NCBI GenBank assembly: GCA_964599655.1
Contig: CAZRGV010000003.1
Span: forward strand, 1-64,000
Source: CAZRGV01 sp964599655
GTDB taxonomy: Bacteria > Planctomycetota > Planctomycetia > Isosphaerales > Isosphaeraceae
Direction of reading: 5' to 3'
DNA: 64,000 bases
Shown: positions 1 through 9,793 of the stretch, piece by piece
How positions within the stretch are numbered: the first letter of the stretch is position 1
How the letters are laid out: the number at the start of each line of letters is the position of its first letter
Notes under the pieces: model-generated
Database searches by the model: none
Told to the model about the DNA's origin: nothing
Seen by the model: the letters and a program-made list of their open reading frames with translations, nothing else
Program-made: the position numbers and the translations under genes

Positions 1-177
1 CGAACAGCTCGACTCCTACGGGGGCCAAGCTGCAGGCTAGCGACCAGATTCCCATACTGCATCCACGGCGTTTCCTCCGAACCCAACACGAATAGCCGGT
101 TCCGGGCGCCGCTGGTAGAATGTGACGATTCTTGGAGAAGACTCGCGACTGGTGATGTTCGACAGGAGCCGAACCCC

Positions 178-513
178 GTGAGCCAGATCGAACCGACGAC
201 GAAGACGGCCGACCCGAAACGAAACCCCTCGTATCCACAACGTGTTCATGTGCGAGAGCGTGCCCATTGGATGGGCGTCCTGCAGAAGTGGGAGGATCGG
301 ATCGCCCAGGCGCGAGGACAGCTTGGATCGAAGAAGGATCGAGCCGCCGCCGAACGCATCCTGGCTCAGATGTCAGGCGCGCGCGATCAGATCGCGGATG
401 CCGCGCGGCGGTTGCCGATGGAGGTGGGCGACCTCTACGAGGAAGACAAGCACCATCTCGAGGAGGCCGTTGCGGCGATCGAGCGGCTGTTCACCCGTTG
501 GGAGAGTGTCTGA
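178..513 (+). CDS. Small conserved hypothetical protein (111 aa)
   Basis: Function not recognised. It encodes a soluble, charged, mostly helical 111-residue protein with no signal peptide or membrane segment. The first 25 residues are basic and polar; the rest reads as amphipathic helices containing several acidic clusters. The start is a GTG, and no in-frame ATG gives a better N-terminus. A strong hairpin follows the stop, which fits a monocistronic gene convergent with the hydrolase at 620-2941. Reality of the gene is likely; the role is unknown. Confidence 0.6.
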   Translation: MSQIEPTTKTADPKRNPSYPQRVHVRERAHWMGVLQKWEDRIAQARGQLGSKKDRAAAERILAQMSGARDQIADAARRLPMEVGDLYEEDKHHLEEAVAAIERLFTRWESV

Positions 514-542
514 TCGGAGCGGCGACCTCAGCGACGAGAAAA

Positions 543-591
543 CAACGAGGCGAAATCGACCGCGAGCCCGTAGGCTGATTTCGCCTCGTTG
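543..591. terminator. Terminator-like hairpin between convergent genes
   Basis: A perfect 15-bp inverted repeat (arms 543-557 and 577-591, CAACGAGGCGAAATC and its complement) with a 19-nt loop lies between the stops of two convergent genes. It could end transcription from both sides. No long T tract follows on either strand, so the assignment rests on the stem and the position. Confidence 0.6.
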
Positions 592-619
592 CTATGGGAT
601 TCGCGCCGTCGAAGGGTCG

Positions 620-2941
620 TCAACGGTCGGGGTTGCCGCGGGGCCAGTTCAGGTGCTTCGCGAGGAAGGCGAAGGTGCCCTTGCCATCGATCTCGTGCGG
701 GCCGTTGAAATAAGCGATGTCGACGCGGTCGGCGAGGCCGAGGGTGTCGAACGTGCGCTTGACCTTGGCGAACTCGTAGCCGATCCACTCGTCGGGGGCA
801 ACGCCGTCTCGGTGGCCCCGCTCCACCTGGAAGGGCCGGGGGGCGATCAGGGCGGCCATCTCGGTGTAGTTGAATCGTTCGGCCAGGCCAAACTCGTACA
901 TATCGTACTCGAGGGTATACATGTAGCTATACGACCGGACGACGTTCGTGCACTTGACGGCCCACTCGTTGAAGTCGGCCGAGCAAATTGAGAGACAGTA
1001 TCGAGGAAGGATGGCCGGGACCCGCATGGCGGTCTTGCCGCCGTAGGAGAGTCCGTAGAAGGCGATGCGGTCGGGGTCGACGCCGGACAGAGTCGAGAGC
1101 CATTCAAGAGTCCGTTCGTGCTGGCGGACGATGACCGAGAAGAGCGACGCCTTGAGAGGGTTGGCCCTCCGCTGGAGCTTGCGGAAGTTGTCGTGTCCGA
1201 TGTACGGATTCTGAGGCGCGTAGACAATGTAACCGAGGTCGGCCAGTTGCGCGCCATAACTATGATAAACCGACTGGATTCTCGGGTCGGCCACGTCCTC
1301 GGCGTGCCCCTCGAGCCCGTGCTGGCAGACGACGACGGGCCGCTTCTCGCCGGGTTTGAGGTCCTTGGGGAGCAGAAGAATGCCAGACGCGACGACGTCG
1401 GGCCAGACGGGCAACTGCACTGCGTAGCCGGTCCACTTCGGCTCGTCGAAGAGCGCGACGGTCTTCACCGTGAGGGGCTCGCTGGCGGGCGGAAGCTGAC
1501 CGATCAGCTCCTTGTGGAAGGCCTCGCGATAGGGCGCGGTGGTCTCGGCCCATTTTGCGGGGGAGGACGAATCCGCCTTGGACCAGTAGTCATAGCGTCG
1601 CAGTTCGGAGGTGCGGATGAGCCCCTGGGTGTAGTCGACGAGCTGCTGGAGCTGCCGCTTCATGCGGCTCTTGGGATTGAAGTGGGCGCGGGCGTCGGTC
1701 AACGATGGCTGGTTGGAGCCGGTGGTTTCACCCACTTCGATTCTCAATTGCTTGAGGAAGAATCGAAGGGGCTCGGTTGAGGCATTGAATGGATCGTTCC
1801 CCTTGTTCGTGCTGACGAGCGTGGCCGAGTGGAGCGACCCCGTGAGCGGCGGGATGCGGTCGAACTCGGTGGCGACGGCGGACGCCTCGGGGGTGGTCAG
1901 TTGGCCTGACGCGGCGTCGTTTCGGCCATTGCGAGGAGGCGGTGGGCCGTCGACCTCGGGGGCGCGACAGGCCTCGATCAGGAGCGAGCGTGGGGCGACA
2001 AGGCTGGCGATCTCGGCGTCGCCGAACTCGTCGAGCAGGCCCCAGACGTTGCGGTAGATCGGCTCTTGCCAGACCCCTTCGCGAGGCCCGAAATAGCCGG
2101 CGACCCAGGCCGCGTCGATTCTCGGGTCGACGGCCGCCGAGTAGAAGGCGATCAGCCCCCCTTCCCCGTGGCCAACGACGCCGATCGGGCGCTTCGGCTC
2201 GCCGTCGCGTGTGAACCAGTCCAAGGCCGCGCGCACCTTGTCAACTTCGTAGCCGATGATATGCCGGCCTGTCTCATAGGCCATGCGGTAGACCCACTCG
2301 CGGTGGGTGAGGTTCGTCATGCGGACCAGGGGATGGCCCGAGAACTCGTCGGAGCGGTCGATCAAGGTCGGCACCAGGACGCGGCAACCGGCCTCGGCCA
2401 GCAGGCGAGCGACCTGCGAGTTGCCTCCCAACCCAGGAGTGAGTCCGGCGAGTTGCTCGGGGGTCGCGTCGCAGTCGGCCATCGCGACGACGTTGGCCTT
2501 CACCTCGCCCTTCGGCTCCAGCCAGAGGCCCTCAGCGTCGACGCCAGGATAGACGCTCCAGCGCACCGCGAAGGCGCGAAACCGCCCGGTTTCGGCGACC
2601 ACGGCCGGCGAGTCGGGTGCGGAGACGAAGACCAGTTCGACGGGCGAGACGCGCTCGCCGACGGCGCCAACGATCGTCTCGAAGCGCTTGCGATTCGACT
2701 CGATCGATTTCGCGTAGAGCTCGGCCGAGGAGGTGTCGCGCTTCCAGTGCGAGGCCCGCGTCTCGACGCTCGCCGAGAGGGCCCGGTCGAGATAGCGGCC
2801 GATCCCGGCGACCATGTCCGAGGCCGGATCACCCCGGTTTTCCCAGAGGGTCGTGCCGGGAAGGGACTGCGCCCTGGCCCCCTGGGCCACCATGCCCAGT
2901 AGCAATGCGGCCAGGACGGAACGGACCATTTGATCTCGCAT
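620..2941 (-). CDS. Secreted two-domain alpha/beta-hydrolase (dienelactone hydrolase/acetyl-xylan esterase-like)
   Basis: A 773-residue exported protein with a signal peptide at residues 1-24 (MRDQ..., leucine-rich core, ending ARA). Two alpha/beta-hydrolase units follow. In the N-terminal unit the nucleophile elbow reads GHGEG (257-261), with Gly where Ser is expected, so it is probably inactive. The C-terminal unit has GLSYGG with Ser632, an acid around residue 710 and a late His in GPHEIDG (about 749), a plausible triad. Start chosen at the ATG with AGGAG eight bases upstream; an in-frame start 36 bases earlier lacks this and would hide the signal peptide. Likely an extracytoplasmic esterase acting on plant-type or other polysaccharides; the substrate is inferred only from family. 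Confidence 0.8.
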   Translation of the reverse strand: MRDQMVRSVLAALLLGMVAQGARAQSLPGTTLWENRGDPASDMVAGIGRYLDRALSASVETRASHWKRDTSSAELYAKSIESNRKRFETIVGAVGERVSPVELVFVSAPDSPAVVAETGRFRAFAVRWSVYPGVDAEGLWLEPKGEVKANVVAMADCDATPEQLAGLTPGLGGNSQVARLLAEAGCRVLVPTLIDRSDEFSGHPLVRMTNLTHREWVYRMAYETGRHIIGYEVDKVRAALDWFTRDGEPKRPIGVVGHGEGGLIAFYSAAVDPRIDAAWVAGYFGPREGVWQEPIYRNVWGLLDEFGDAEIASLVAPRSLLIEACRAPEVDGPPPPRNGRNDAASGQLTTPEASAVATEFDRIPPLTGSLHSATLVSTNKGNDPFNASTEPLRFFLKQLRIEVGETTGSNQPSLTDARAHFNPKSRMKRQLQQLVDYTQGLIRTSELRRYDYWSKADSSSPAKWAETTAPYREAFHKELIGQLPPASEPLTVKTVALFDEPKWTGYAVQLPVWPDVVASGILLLPKDLKPGEKRPVVVCQHGLEGHAEDVADPRIQSVYHSYGAQLADLGYIVYAPQNPYIGHDNFRKLQRRANPLKASLFSVIVRQHERTLEWLSTLSGVDPDRIAFYGLSYGGKTAMRVPAILPRYCLSICSADFNEWAVKCTNVVRSYSYMYTLEYDMYEFGLAERFNYTEMAALIAPRPFQVERGHRDGVAPDEWIGYEFAKVKRTFDTLGLADRVDIAYFNGPHEIDGKGTFAFLAKHLNWPRGNPDR

Positions 2942-3096
2942 GAGACTCGCTCCTGATTCGAGCCGATCGGTTCCCAATCGACCGACACTCTACGACAAGT
3001 GGGATCGAGCCGCCACGAGGTGGCGCGGAGCGAGGCTGGGCCCGCGCGTTGAGGTGCGAACACGAGCCGGGGACGGGATCGAATCGATGAGGATCG

Positions 3097-3672
3097 TCAA
3101 CCCGGCGTGACCGGTACGATCCGTTGCACACGGGGTCGAATGATGCGCCTCGGCGCGAGGATGACCGACGATGGAGAACTCGTCGAAGAGTTCGCAGAGC
3201 TGGTTCCCTCGGGTGTTGAAGGAGCGATGGGCAGCTTGCGAGGGCGCGAGCTCCCCAGAACCAAGGGGATTGGCTCGTCCGGCGGACCGCCCGCTTGTAC
3301 GGGCCGTTGAGCCGATCGTGATCGCGTGTCGGGCGAACTCGAGTTGACTCTGGTGGGACCATCGGTTGGTGGTCTCGCCGAGGGAGTCGGGTCCGAGCCC
3401 CGTCCCAAGATCGTGGCCGGGACCTTAGCATCGGCGGGCGGGTGGAGCCGCTGAGCCAGCGATTGAACCAGCTCGAGCCCGTCGAGGCAGGCCGACCGCT
3501 CCTCGGCGATGGCCGCGTGCGCCTTGAGAAACTCCTGACGATCGGGGAGCCGCCCCGCGTTGATCTCCTGCATGTAGGATTCGAGCGCCTGGATCACTCG
3601 GGAATCCTCCTGAATCCTCGACGAAGACGTCGGAACCTGGGCCGGGGACGTGCCGCGATTCATCGCGTACAT
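3097..3672 (-). pseudogene. Truncated N-terminal region of a planctomycete Ser/Thr protein kinase
   Basis: The translation contains a stretch of about 55 residues (SRVIQALESYMQEINAGRLP, then a helix with CLDGLELVQ) resembling the conserved region that precedes the catalytic domain in many large planctomycete Ser/Thr kinases. Downstream the frame turns into low-complexity proline/serine sequence. No glycine loop, catalytic HRD or DFG motif appears in any frame before the stop. I read it as a decayed kinase 5' end. The start is uncertain: the ATG at 3672, or another 9 bases downstream. It could instead be a free-standing regulatory fragment. Confidence 0.45.
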
Positions 3673-3779
3673 GCCGAGTCTCTCTCCGAGAAGGATCGAC
3701 GCCGACGTGGTCTTGAAAGCGCGTTCGAGATGTCCGTGTGCTTCGCCGAGCGCTGGCAAACGATGGACTCGAGCCCGTC

Positions 3780-4877
3780 ATGTTACCACAGAAGCACGAT
3801 CTCATGCATCAGGAAACTTACACGGACTTTTCCAAATCGTGATGCCAGTAAGGGCACGGAAGAACAGGCGATCAGGCCGCATTTTCTTCGCCAGTTACCC
3901 GCGATTCTTGGAAAAGTTTCTCTCGGCCGGTAGGTAACTGCCCGGAACCACACGGATCGGACGCGCACGTTCGCGGCGTCACGAGGCTTATCCGCGCCGA
4001 GTCCCGGACAAAACGTGAGACGGCGATGTTGACCCGAGAGGGAACGCGGCGAGACTCACTCCTATGACATTTGTCTTTTTCGCACGGTCCGAGCGAAAAG
4101 TCAACCTTGGGGATTCCTGACGACAGAATCGACAGGTCGGCCAGACACCGCCCCCTTTGGATCGACCGGCTTGAACGATTCCGCGAGGGTAGGCCGATCG
4201 TTCGTCCACCTCGCTCATGGCGGGAACCCGGGCTGGGTCGCATCACCACGGAACGGGTCGGCGGAGTTTGCTGCCCTCCATGCCTGCCAGCGTTTTCGGA
4301 GCCACACGAGAAACCCCGTCTCGAGCACGTGCAAGCCGCCAATCAGGATGGTGTTCACGGTGATGATCAGGAGTCAGAAGGGAGACGGCGGAGGCGGGGG
4401 TCTCGGGAGCGTCGTGAAAAGAACGCCCACCGTGTCGAGGAATCCCGAGCTGATGAAAACTGGCAAGGGGAGCAGGAGCTTGGGGATGGTCTGGTCGATC
4501 GGTACGTCGCCTGGCGTGACAATGCCTCGGAGTTCGGGTGGGAATACGAAGCAAAGGACGTGCGCCTTCGGCCATCAGCCGCTGAAGGTTTCCAGAGGTG
4601 ATTTCCGATGCCGACCTTTCAAGCGGCAAGCTCTCCTTCGCGCCGACGACTCGGGCCGTCAACGAGAGAGTGGCCCCAGGTTTGTGGGAGAACGACCTCG
4701 GCATGTTGAGGTAAATCCCGAGGAGGGCCAGAAACGAGATGGCGAGGAACTCAAAAATCTAGTTTTGTTCAATAAATGTCATAAGGACAGCAGAGGCAAA
4801 TGGGGCATGAGACTATGAAGTAATAATTCTGCTGTATGTTAATTATAAGAATCTGAAGACATTGTGCTTGTTCAGAA
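3780..4877. other. Gene-poor stretch, possible decayed coding sequence
   Basis: No open frame here has a convincing start, ribosome site and protein-like composition. On the minus strand around 4300-4560, short hydrophobic segments (for example PKLLLPLPVFISSGFLDTV, then a stop, then ILIGGLHVLETGFLVWLRKR) read like pieces of a membrane protein broken by stops and frameshifts, so a relic is possible. AT content rises near 4750-4870, just downstream of the gene ending at 4878. Confidence 0.35.
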
Positions 4878-5144
4878 TCACATCTCACAGGCGAGATCGA
4901 CGTGATCGCCACCGTTGAGGTCAAGCGGGATGATATCGGACACCCACGGGGTGATCACCACGTCGACGGTGTGCGGCCCCACGGGGAGGACGTTGGCGGA
5001 GACCGTCCCATTGGGGCTGGTTCCCATACGCTTGCCATCGACATCCATGGTATAGATTGCGCTCGGGATGCGCCCCGCTCGCCAACCGAATTTCAGCCAG
5101 ACGGAAACCAACGCTGTCTCGATCGGCCGTGATGGGTTTTCCAT
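4878..5144 (-). CDS. Small beta-rich PEGA-like hypothetical protein (88 aa)
   Basis: A short soluble protein starting MENPSRPIE. It contains the pattern of a small beta-sandwich: a mid-protein VDGKRMG turn, then VLPVGPHTVDVVI, resembling the PEGA-type repeat in which a short hairpin is followed by a G-x-H-x-V strand. No signal peptide is seen. The start at 5144 is preceded by a purine-rich AGGGG; the frame stays open 38 codons further up, but those residues do not look coding. It lies 110 bp downstream of the histidine kinase on the same strand. Function unknown. Confidence 0.5.
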   Translation of the reverse strand: MENPSRPIETALVSVWLKFGWRAGRIPSAIYTMDVDGKRMGTSPNGTVSANVLPVGPHTVDVVITPWVSDIIPLDLNGGDHVDLACEM

Positions 5145-5254
5145 GTCGTGGCCCCTGTGGCCCCAGTGGACTCGAAGCTCACATCGGTCGAAGCGTATCG
5201 GTTTGGGAGATGTGCTTTTTTCAATGCATTCAACGTAAACATGCGCGCACAATA

Positions 5255-7777
5255 TCAATCCGAGGTGTCTTCGCGTTTGTTCGTCGGCGTTGGGGGTACG
5301 AGCGGCAGCCAGACGGTGAACGTGCTCCCCTGCCCCGGCGTCGACTCGACGCCGATCCGGCCGCCGTGCGACTCGACGATCCCGTGACTGATCGACAGCC
5401 CTAGGCCGGTGCCCTTCCCGACCGGTTTGGTCGTAAAAAACGGGTCGAAGATCTTCTCCCGGATCGCGGGGTCGATCCCGTGCCCGTTGTCGATCACCTC
5501 TATCTCGACGCCGTTCGCGCTCTGACGGGTCCGGACTACGACCTGTCCTCGGGCCTCACTGGCGTCGATGGCGTTCGCGAGCAGGTTCAGGACGACCTGA
5601 TTGATCTTGCCGGCGTAGCAGACCACCGGCGGCAGCGGCTCGAGGTCGAGCCGGAGCTCCACGTCCTGATCCCTGGCCCGGGCGCGGATGATCTCGGCGG
5701 TGACGGCAATGGATTCGTTGAGGTCGACCTCCTCAAGGTCGCTCTCGTCAAGCCGAGCGAAGTTGCGGAGGTCCCTGACGATCTTGTGGATCCGCTTCAC
5801 GCCACCGATCGAGCGGGTGGCGAGCCCTTCGAGGTTCTCGAGGGTATAGCTCGTGTCGATGCGGTCGGCGAGTTCCTTGATGCGTTCGAAGAGCTCGGGT
5901 TGGTGGGCGGCCAGCGTTGCGTCGGCCCGCTGGTAGAGTTCGAAGAGCCGTCGCAGGTCGCCGAGGTCGCGGCGGAGCACGGCGAGGTTGTTGGTGACGT
6001 ACGAGAGCGGGTTGTTGACCTCGTGCGCGACTCCGGCCACCATTTGTCCGAGGGCGGTGAGCTTCTCGGCCTGGACGAGCTGGCTCTCGGCGAGCTTGAG
6101 CGCTTGGTGGGCCTGCCGCTCGGACTGGGCCACCTCGTGGAGTCGCTCGTTCTGGATGCGGAGCTGCTGCTCGGTCCGTCGGCGTTCGGTGATGTCGTGG
6201 CAGACGATCACTCCGCCACGCGGATTTCCCTGCCCGTCCCTCAAGGGCCGGCCATTGATCAGCGCCCAGATGCCCTCGGGTGCCCGGGGGTGGCAGACGA
6301 ACATCTCGACGTCATTGACCTCCTCGCCGCGGACGGCCCTCGCCAGCGGGAGCTGCTCCGCGGGGAACGGGGTGAGCTGATCGGGGAGATACAGGCCGTA
6401 CTGGCGGGACCACTCGTCGGAGGTCGTCTCGGTCGCCCCGATGCCGAACATCGCCTCGGCGGCCGGGTTGAAGACCAGGAAATGCTCGTCCTGGTCGGCC
6501 ACGATGACCGCGTCGGCCATGCCGTCGAGGATCGAGCGGAGCACCTCCGACTGCTGCCGCAGGGCTTCCTCGGCGCGGATGCGGGACGTGATGTCGGTCG
6601 AGATGCCGCAGACGGCGGCGAGGCCGTCGGCATCCCGGATGGGGAACTTGATCGAGATGTAGGTATGTAAGCCATCCTCTTGCGGGGCGATCTCCTCGAA
6701 TTCCATCGGTACGCCGGCCGACAGGACCTTGCGGTCGTTGGCGCGAAAGGCGTCGGCCCGTTCCTGCGGGAACAGGTCGTAGTCGGTCTTGCCGGAGATC
6801 TCCTTTCGGGTGATCTTGAAGAGCGTCTCGAACCAGCGATTCACCAGGAGGTAGCGCCCCTCGGCATCCTTGATGTAGATCACCGCCGTCGAGTTATCGA
6901 GGACGGCCTCGAGCAACTCCCGGCCCGCTCGGAGCTTCTCCTCGGCCTCTTTCCGGGCCGTCACGTCCCGAGACGAGCAGTCAATCTCGCGGTACGCGCC
7001 GGTCGTCGCGTCGCGCACGCCCCTTGCGGTCGACTCGAACCAGATGTACGCGCCGTCCTTGCGACGAATTCGGTAGGTCACCGTGATGATGTCGGGCTCC
7101 TCGAGCACCCTGGTGTGTGCGCGGGCGACTTCGTCACGGTCGTCCGGATGGATCAGGTCGTACGGTGACCGGCCGACGAGCTCCTCGGGCTCGTAGCCGA
7201 GCAGGTTCCGGCACGCCGGTGAGACGTACAGATAATGGCCGTCCGGATCGTGTCGCGTGATGAGGTCGGTGATATGCTCGGCGAGTAGGCGATACTGCTC
7301 CTCGCTACGACGGAGCGCCTCCTCGAAGCGTCGTTGTTCGCTGACGTCTCGGAAGGCCGCCACCACTGCCTCGACTTTGCCGGTCGCGTCGTGAATCGGG
7401 GTCAGGATCGACTCCAAAATCCTCGTCCCGTCTTGCGAGGGCCAGTCGACTTCGACCGACCGGGTTCGGCCCTGGGCGAAAACGTCGTTCCGCTGGGCGT
7501 CGAGAATCGCTCGCACGCTGGTGGGCAGTCCGAGATCCTCCAGCGTCTTTCCGATCAGGTCGGCTCGCCCCTCGCCCCAGGCCCGAGCGACGGCCGGACT
7601 TACGTAAAGAAATACCCCGTTGCGATCGCAAAGGTAAACAAGATCGCTGAAAACGGACAGAACCGCATCCAGCGTTCCAGCCTGCCGCTGAAAACGTATG
7701 GAAGGTCGCTCCAGCCCTTCCTCACCGCGCCGAGCGTTCATATCGCGAGGGTCCATGGGTCGGGTCGACGTCGTCAC
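5255..7777 (-). CDS. Multi-PAS sensor histidine kinase
   Basis: An 840-residue soluble kinase without membrane segments. Four PAS domains occupy about 35-150, 158-278, 285-405 and 408-535; a short coiled coil follows. The dimerisation/phosphoacceptor domain has H585 in AGVAHEVNNP. The ATPase domain shows the N box (N726, N731, N735), G1 DNGHGI (763-768) and G2 GKGTGLGL (787-794). It should autophosphorylate on His585 in response to a cytoplasmic redox, small-ligand or energy signal sensed by PAS. No receiver domain is fused and no response regulator lies next to it, so it is an orphan here. The start is unsettled: GTG at 7777 has GGAGGA too close, and in-frame ATGs at 7756 and 7741 are alternatives. 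Confidence 0.92.
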   Translation of the reverse strand: MTTSTRPMDPRDMNARRGEEGLERPSIRFQRQAGTLDAVLSVFSDLVYLCDRNGVFLYVSPAVARAWGEGRADLIGKTLEDLGLPTSVRAILDAQRNDVFAQGRTRSVEVDWPSQDGTRILESILTPIHDATGKVEAVVAAFRDVSEQRRFEEALRRSEEQYRLLAEHITDLITRHDPDGHYLYVSPACRNLLGYEPEELVGRSPYDLIHPDDRDEVARAHTRVLEEPDIITVTYRIRRKDGAYIWFESTARGVRDATTGAYREIDCSSRDVTARKEAEEKLRAGRELLEAVLDNSTAVIYIKDAEGRYLLVNRWFETLFKITRKEISGKTDYDLFPQERADAFRANDRKVLSAGVPMEFEEIAPQEDGLHTYISIKFPIRDADGLAAVCGISTDITSRIRAEEALRQQSEVLRSILDGMADAVIVADQDEHFLVFNPAAEAMFGIGATETTSDEWSRQYGLYLPDQLTPFPAEQLPLARAVRGEEVNDVEMFVCHPRAPEGIWALINGRPLRDGQGNPRGGVIVCHDITERRRTEQQLRIQNERLHEVAQSERQAHQALKLAESQLVQAEKLTALGQMVAGVAHEVNNPLSYVTNNLAVLRRDLGDLRRLFELYQRADATLAAHQPELFERIKELADRIDTSYTLENLEGLATRSIGGVKRIHKIVRDLRNFARLDESDLEEVDLNESIAVTAEIIRARARDQDVELRLDLEPLPPVVCYAGKINQVVLNLLANAIDASEARGQVVVRTRQSANGVEIEVIDNGHGIDPAIREKIFDPFFTTKPVGKGTGLGLSISHGIVESHGGRIGVESTPGQGSTFTVWLPLVPPTPTNKREDTSD

Positions 7778-7927
7778 TCCTCCGTCACTTATGATACATC
7801 GACCGCATCGCGACGCGTTGCGAGAAACTCTTCAGAGCGTTCACCGCGCGAGACCGCGATCGTCTGGCCCTCTCGTCACGGTTCCAAGGCAAAGGTGGCA
7901 TTGGGACTAGCGAAGTTCCAGACGCGA

Positions 7928-8890
7928 TTAGGGCTCCAATTTCGACTCCGACGGAGTCGGGTTCGAGGCCGGTTTGTACAGATGGAAGCTTTGGAGCCAT
8001 CGAACGCAGAGCCGCGTCCAGCTCGATGGGAGCTTCTCGTTCTGCCGCACACCGAAGTCATGGTCGCCCGTCGCATAGATGTGCAGTTCCGCGGGAATTC
8101 CGGCGCGCTTCAGAGCAATGTACATGAAAACGCTATTCTCCGCGTTTGAGCCGCCATAGCTTTCCCTATCGTCGGAGGCGTGGGCCAGGAAGATCGGCGG
8201 CGTGTCGGGAGGGATCGAAATGTCGGAGCGGATGCCCTCCTGCTCCTTGGCTTTGAAATAACCCGAATAGCACAGCACCGCGAAATCGGGCCGGCTGCTG
8301 ACCTCGTCGACGGCATCGATGGGATCGTACAGGCGTTTCTTGAAATTGATCGCGGTCGCCAACGCAAGGTGTCCGCCCGCGGAGAACCCGACCATCCCGA
8401 TTCGATCCGCGTCGATCCCCCATTCTCTGGCTCGGCTTCGCACGAGGCGCATGGCCCGCTGCGCGTCGAGCTGAGGACCCAGTGGAGGCTCCCCTTTGAT
8501 GTCCCCGGGGCGGCGAGGACAACGGTACTTGAGGATGATGCCCGTGATGCCGACCGAATTCAGCCAGGCAGCGACTTCCTCCCCTTCGAGTTCCCAGAAG
8601 AGGTCCCAGTAACCGCCTCCCGGACAGATGATCATCGCTGTTCCCGAGTTCGTTTCGGGAGTCGGTCTGTAGACCGTGAGCGTGGGCTTCGTCACATTCG
8701 TGATCAGTTTCGTCGGTCCCACGAGCGGCGACTGGTAAATCCGGCTCGTTTCTTTGCCCTGGATCCCAACGTCGCCCGGTGTCTGGCCGGGCCAGAGATC
8801 GACAACGAGCGGCTCCGCCGCGAAGGTCGTGAGGGACACCCACGACCCAAAGAGATGCATCAGGACTAGGGCAATCGAACGGCGCATCAT
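7928..8890 (-). CDS. Secreted BD-FAE-like alpha/beta-hydrolase (carbohydrate esterase)
   Basis: A 320-residue exported hydrolase with a signal peptide over about residues 1-25 (MMRRSIALVL..., ending TFA). The oxyanion segment CPGGGYW is at 89-95 and the nucleophile elbow GFSAGGH places the catalytic Ser at 170. A GDHDFG near residue 280 supplies the His. This arrangement is typical of BD-FAE/acetyl-xylan-esterase-like enzymes that remove acyl groups from hemicellulose; the exact substrate is not readable. AAGGGA seven bases before the first ATG supports the start. With the esterases at 620 and 9794 it makes three secreted hydrolases within 12 kb. Confidence 0.85.
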   Translation of the reverse strand: MMRRSIALVLMHLFGSWVSLTTFAAEPLVVDLWPGQTPGDVGIQGKETSRIYQSPLVGPTKLITNVTKPTLTVYRPTPETNSGTAMIICPGGGYWDLFWELEGEEVAAWLNSVGITGIILKYRCPRRPGDIKGEPPLGPQLDAQRAMRLVRSRAREWGIDADRIGMVGFSAGGHLALATAINFKKRLYDPIDAVDEVSSRPDFAVLCYSGYFKAKEQEGIRSDISIPPDTPPIFLAHASDDRESYGGSNAENSVFMYIALKRAGIPAELHIYATGDHDFGVRQNEKLPSSWTRLCVRWLQSFHLYKPASNPTPSESKLEP

Positions 8891-9229
8891 TGGGCGTCCC
8901 TTGAGTTCGCGATGGACTCACTCTGACGAGAGTGAATGAAGTGTGCAAGGCTCGCGACGGTTCGATTGTCTACATCCGCCCACCATTGAGCAACGCCGGA
9001 CTCCCAGCGGAGTTGACCATCGCCTCCGTGAGCCACCTTGCAACTCGAACGACTTGGGATTCGCTCATGCGCTAAGATCGAAGCGAGTCCCCGAACCCGG
9101 ACACGAAATAGCCGGAGCGTATAGCACACGCACTCATGCGCTCGCGGAGGACACCTCACGCAATCGGCCCTCGCAGCCCGCCAGGATCCAGAACCACAGC
9201 GAGGAGTGGATCGGTTTGCGGTTGTCGAT

Positions 9230-9570
9230 CTTATCGTTGACGCAAAACCCGGCTGCCCGGAAGTGCCGCCCCGTCAACCGACGCTCTTGAGGAAATTCCG
9301 GTGGTTCCGAAGGCACACTTGCCCTTCAAGAAGCCGATCGCCTCGGGCGCGTTGTCCTTGGGCGAGATGATCAGGCATAGGTGGAGATCGTCGGGCCTCG
9401 CATACCCTTCCGCCGAGTCGATCCGTCGCTGAGGGCACAACTCCCGTAGGATCACGCCGATTTGTCGTTGCACCCTTCCGTGGAAGACCATCCTCCGGTA
9501 TTTTTCGGAGTGATCACGAAGTGGAACTCGGAGTCCACCGCACATGGAACAGGTTCTGCCACGTGTGCGA
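9230..9570 (-). pseudogene. Degenerate IS200/IS605-type TnpA (Y1 transposase) relic
   Basis: Pieces of a small HUH-type Y1 transposase occur in order on the minus strand but in different frames: TWQNLFHVRWTP, then KYRRMVFHGRVQRQIGVILR with LRELCPQRR, the metal-site region ARPDDLHLCLIISP, GFLKGKCAF, and in another frame RLTGRHFRAAGFCV. Intact TnpA proteins have these blocks in a single frame of about 140 residues, so at least two frameshifts inactivate this copy. The HUH motif is altered (DDLHL where DHIHM-like is usual). No clear terminal hairpins or TnpB gene are present. Confidence 0.6.
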
Positions 9571-9793
9571 GGGCTCGTCCTCCTGACCGAAGGGGCCTTC
9601 CCGGTGGGCAAGTCTCTGCCATTTGACGATCCGGTGCATGGCGGATCGCTCGAAGCTCTTCGTGTCAGACGTCGAGAGGGCGTGGCTTCATGACGTCGTG
9701 ATCGCGTCCGGTAACTCCGCGACGCGCCCTGTGTCCTGCGTTCACGTCACGGACCAGGCTTCGGATCCAGCCTCTCAGGGGAGAACACACTTA

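Noticed and set aside
9230..9570. Functional transposase gene
   Set aside because: Conserved blocks are split over at least two frames and the HUH site is altered.
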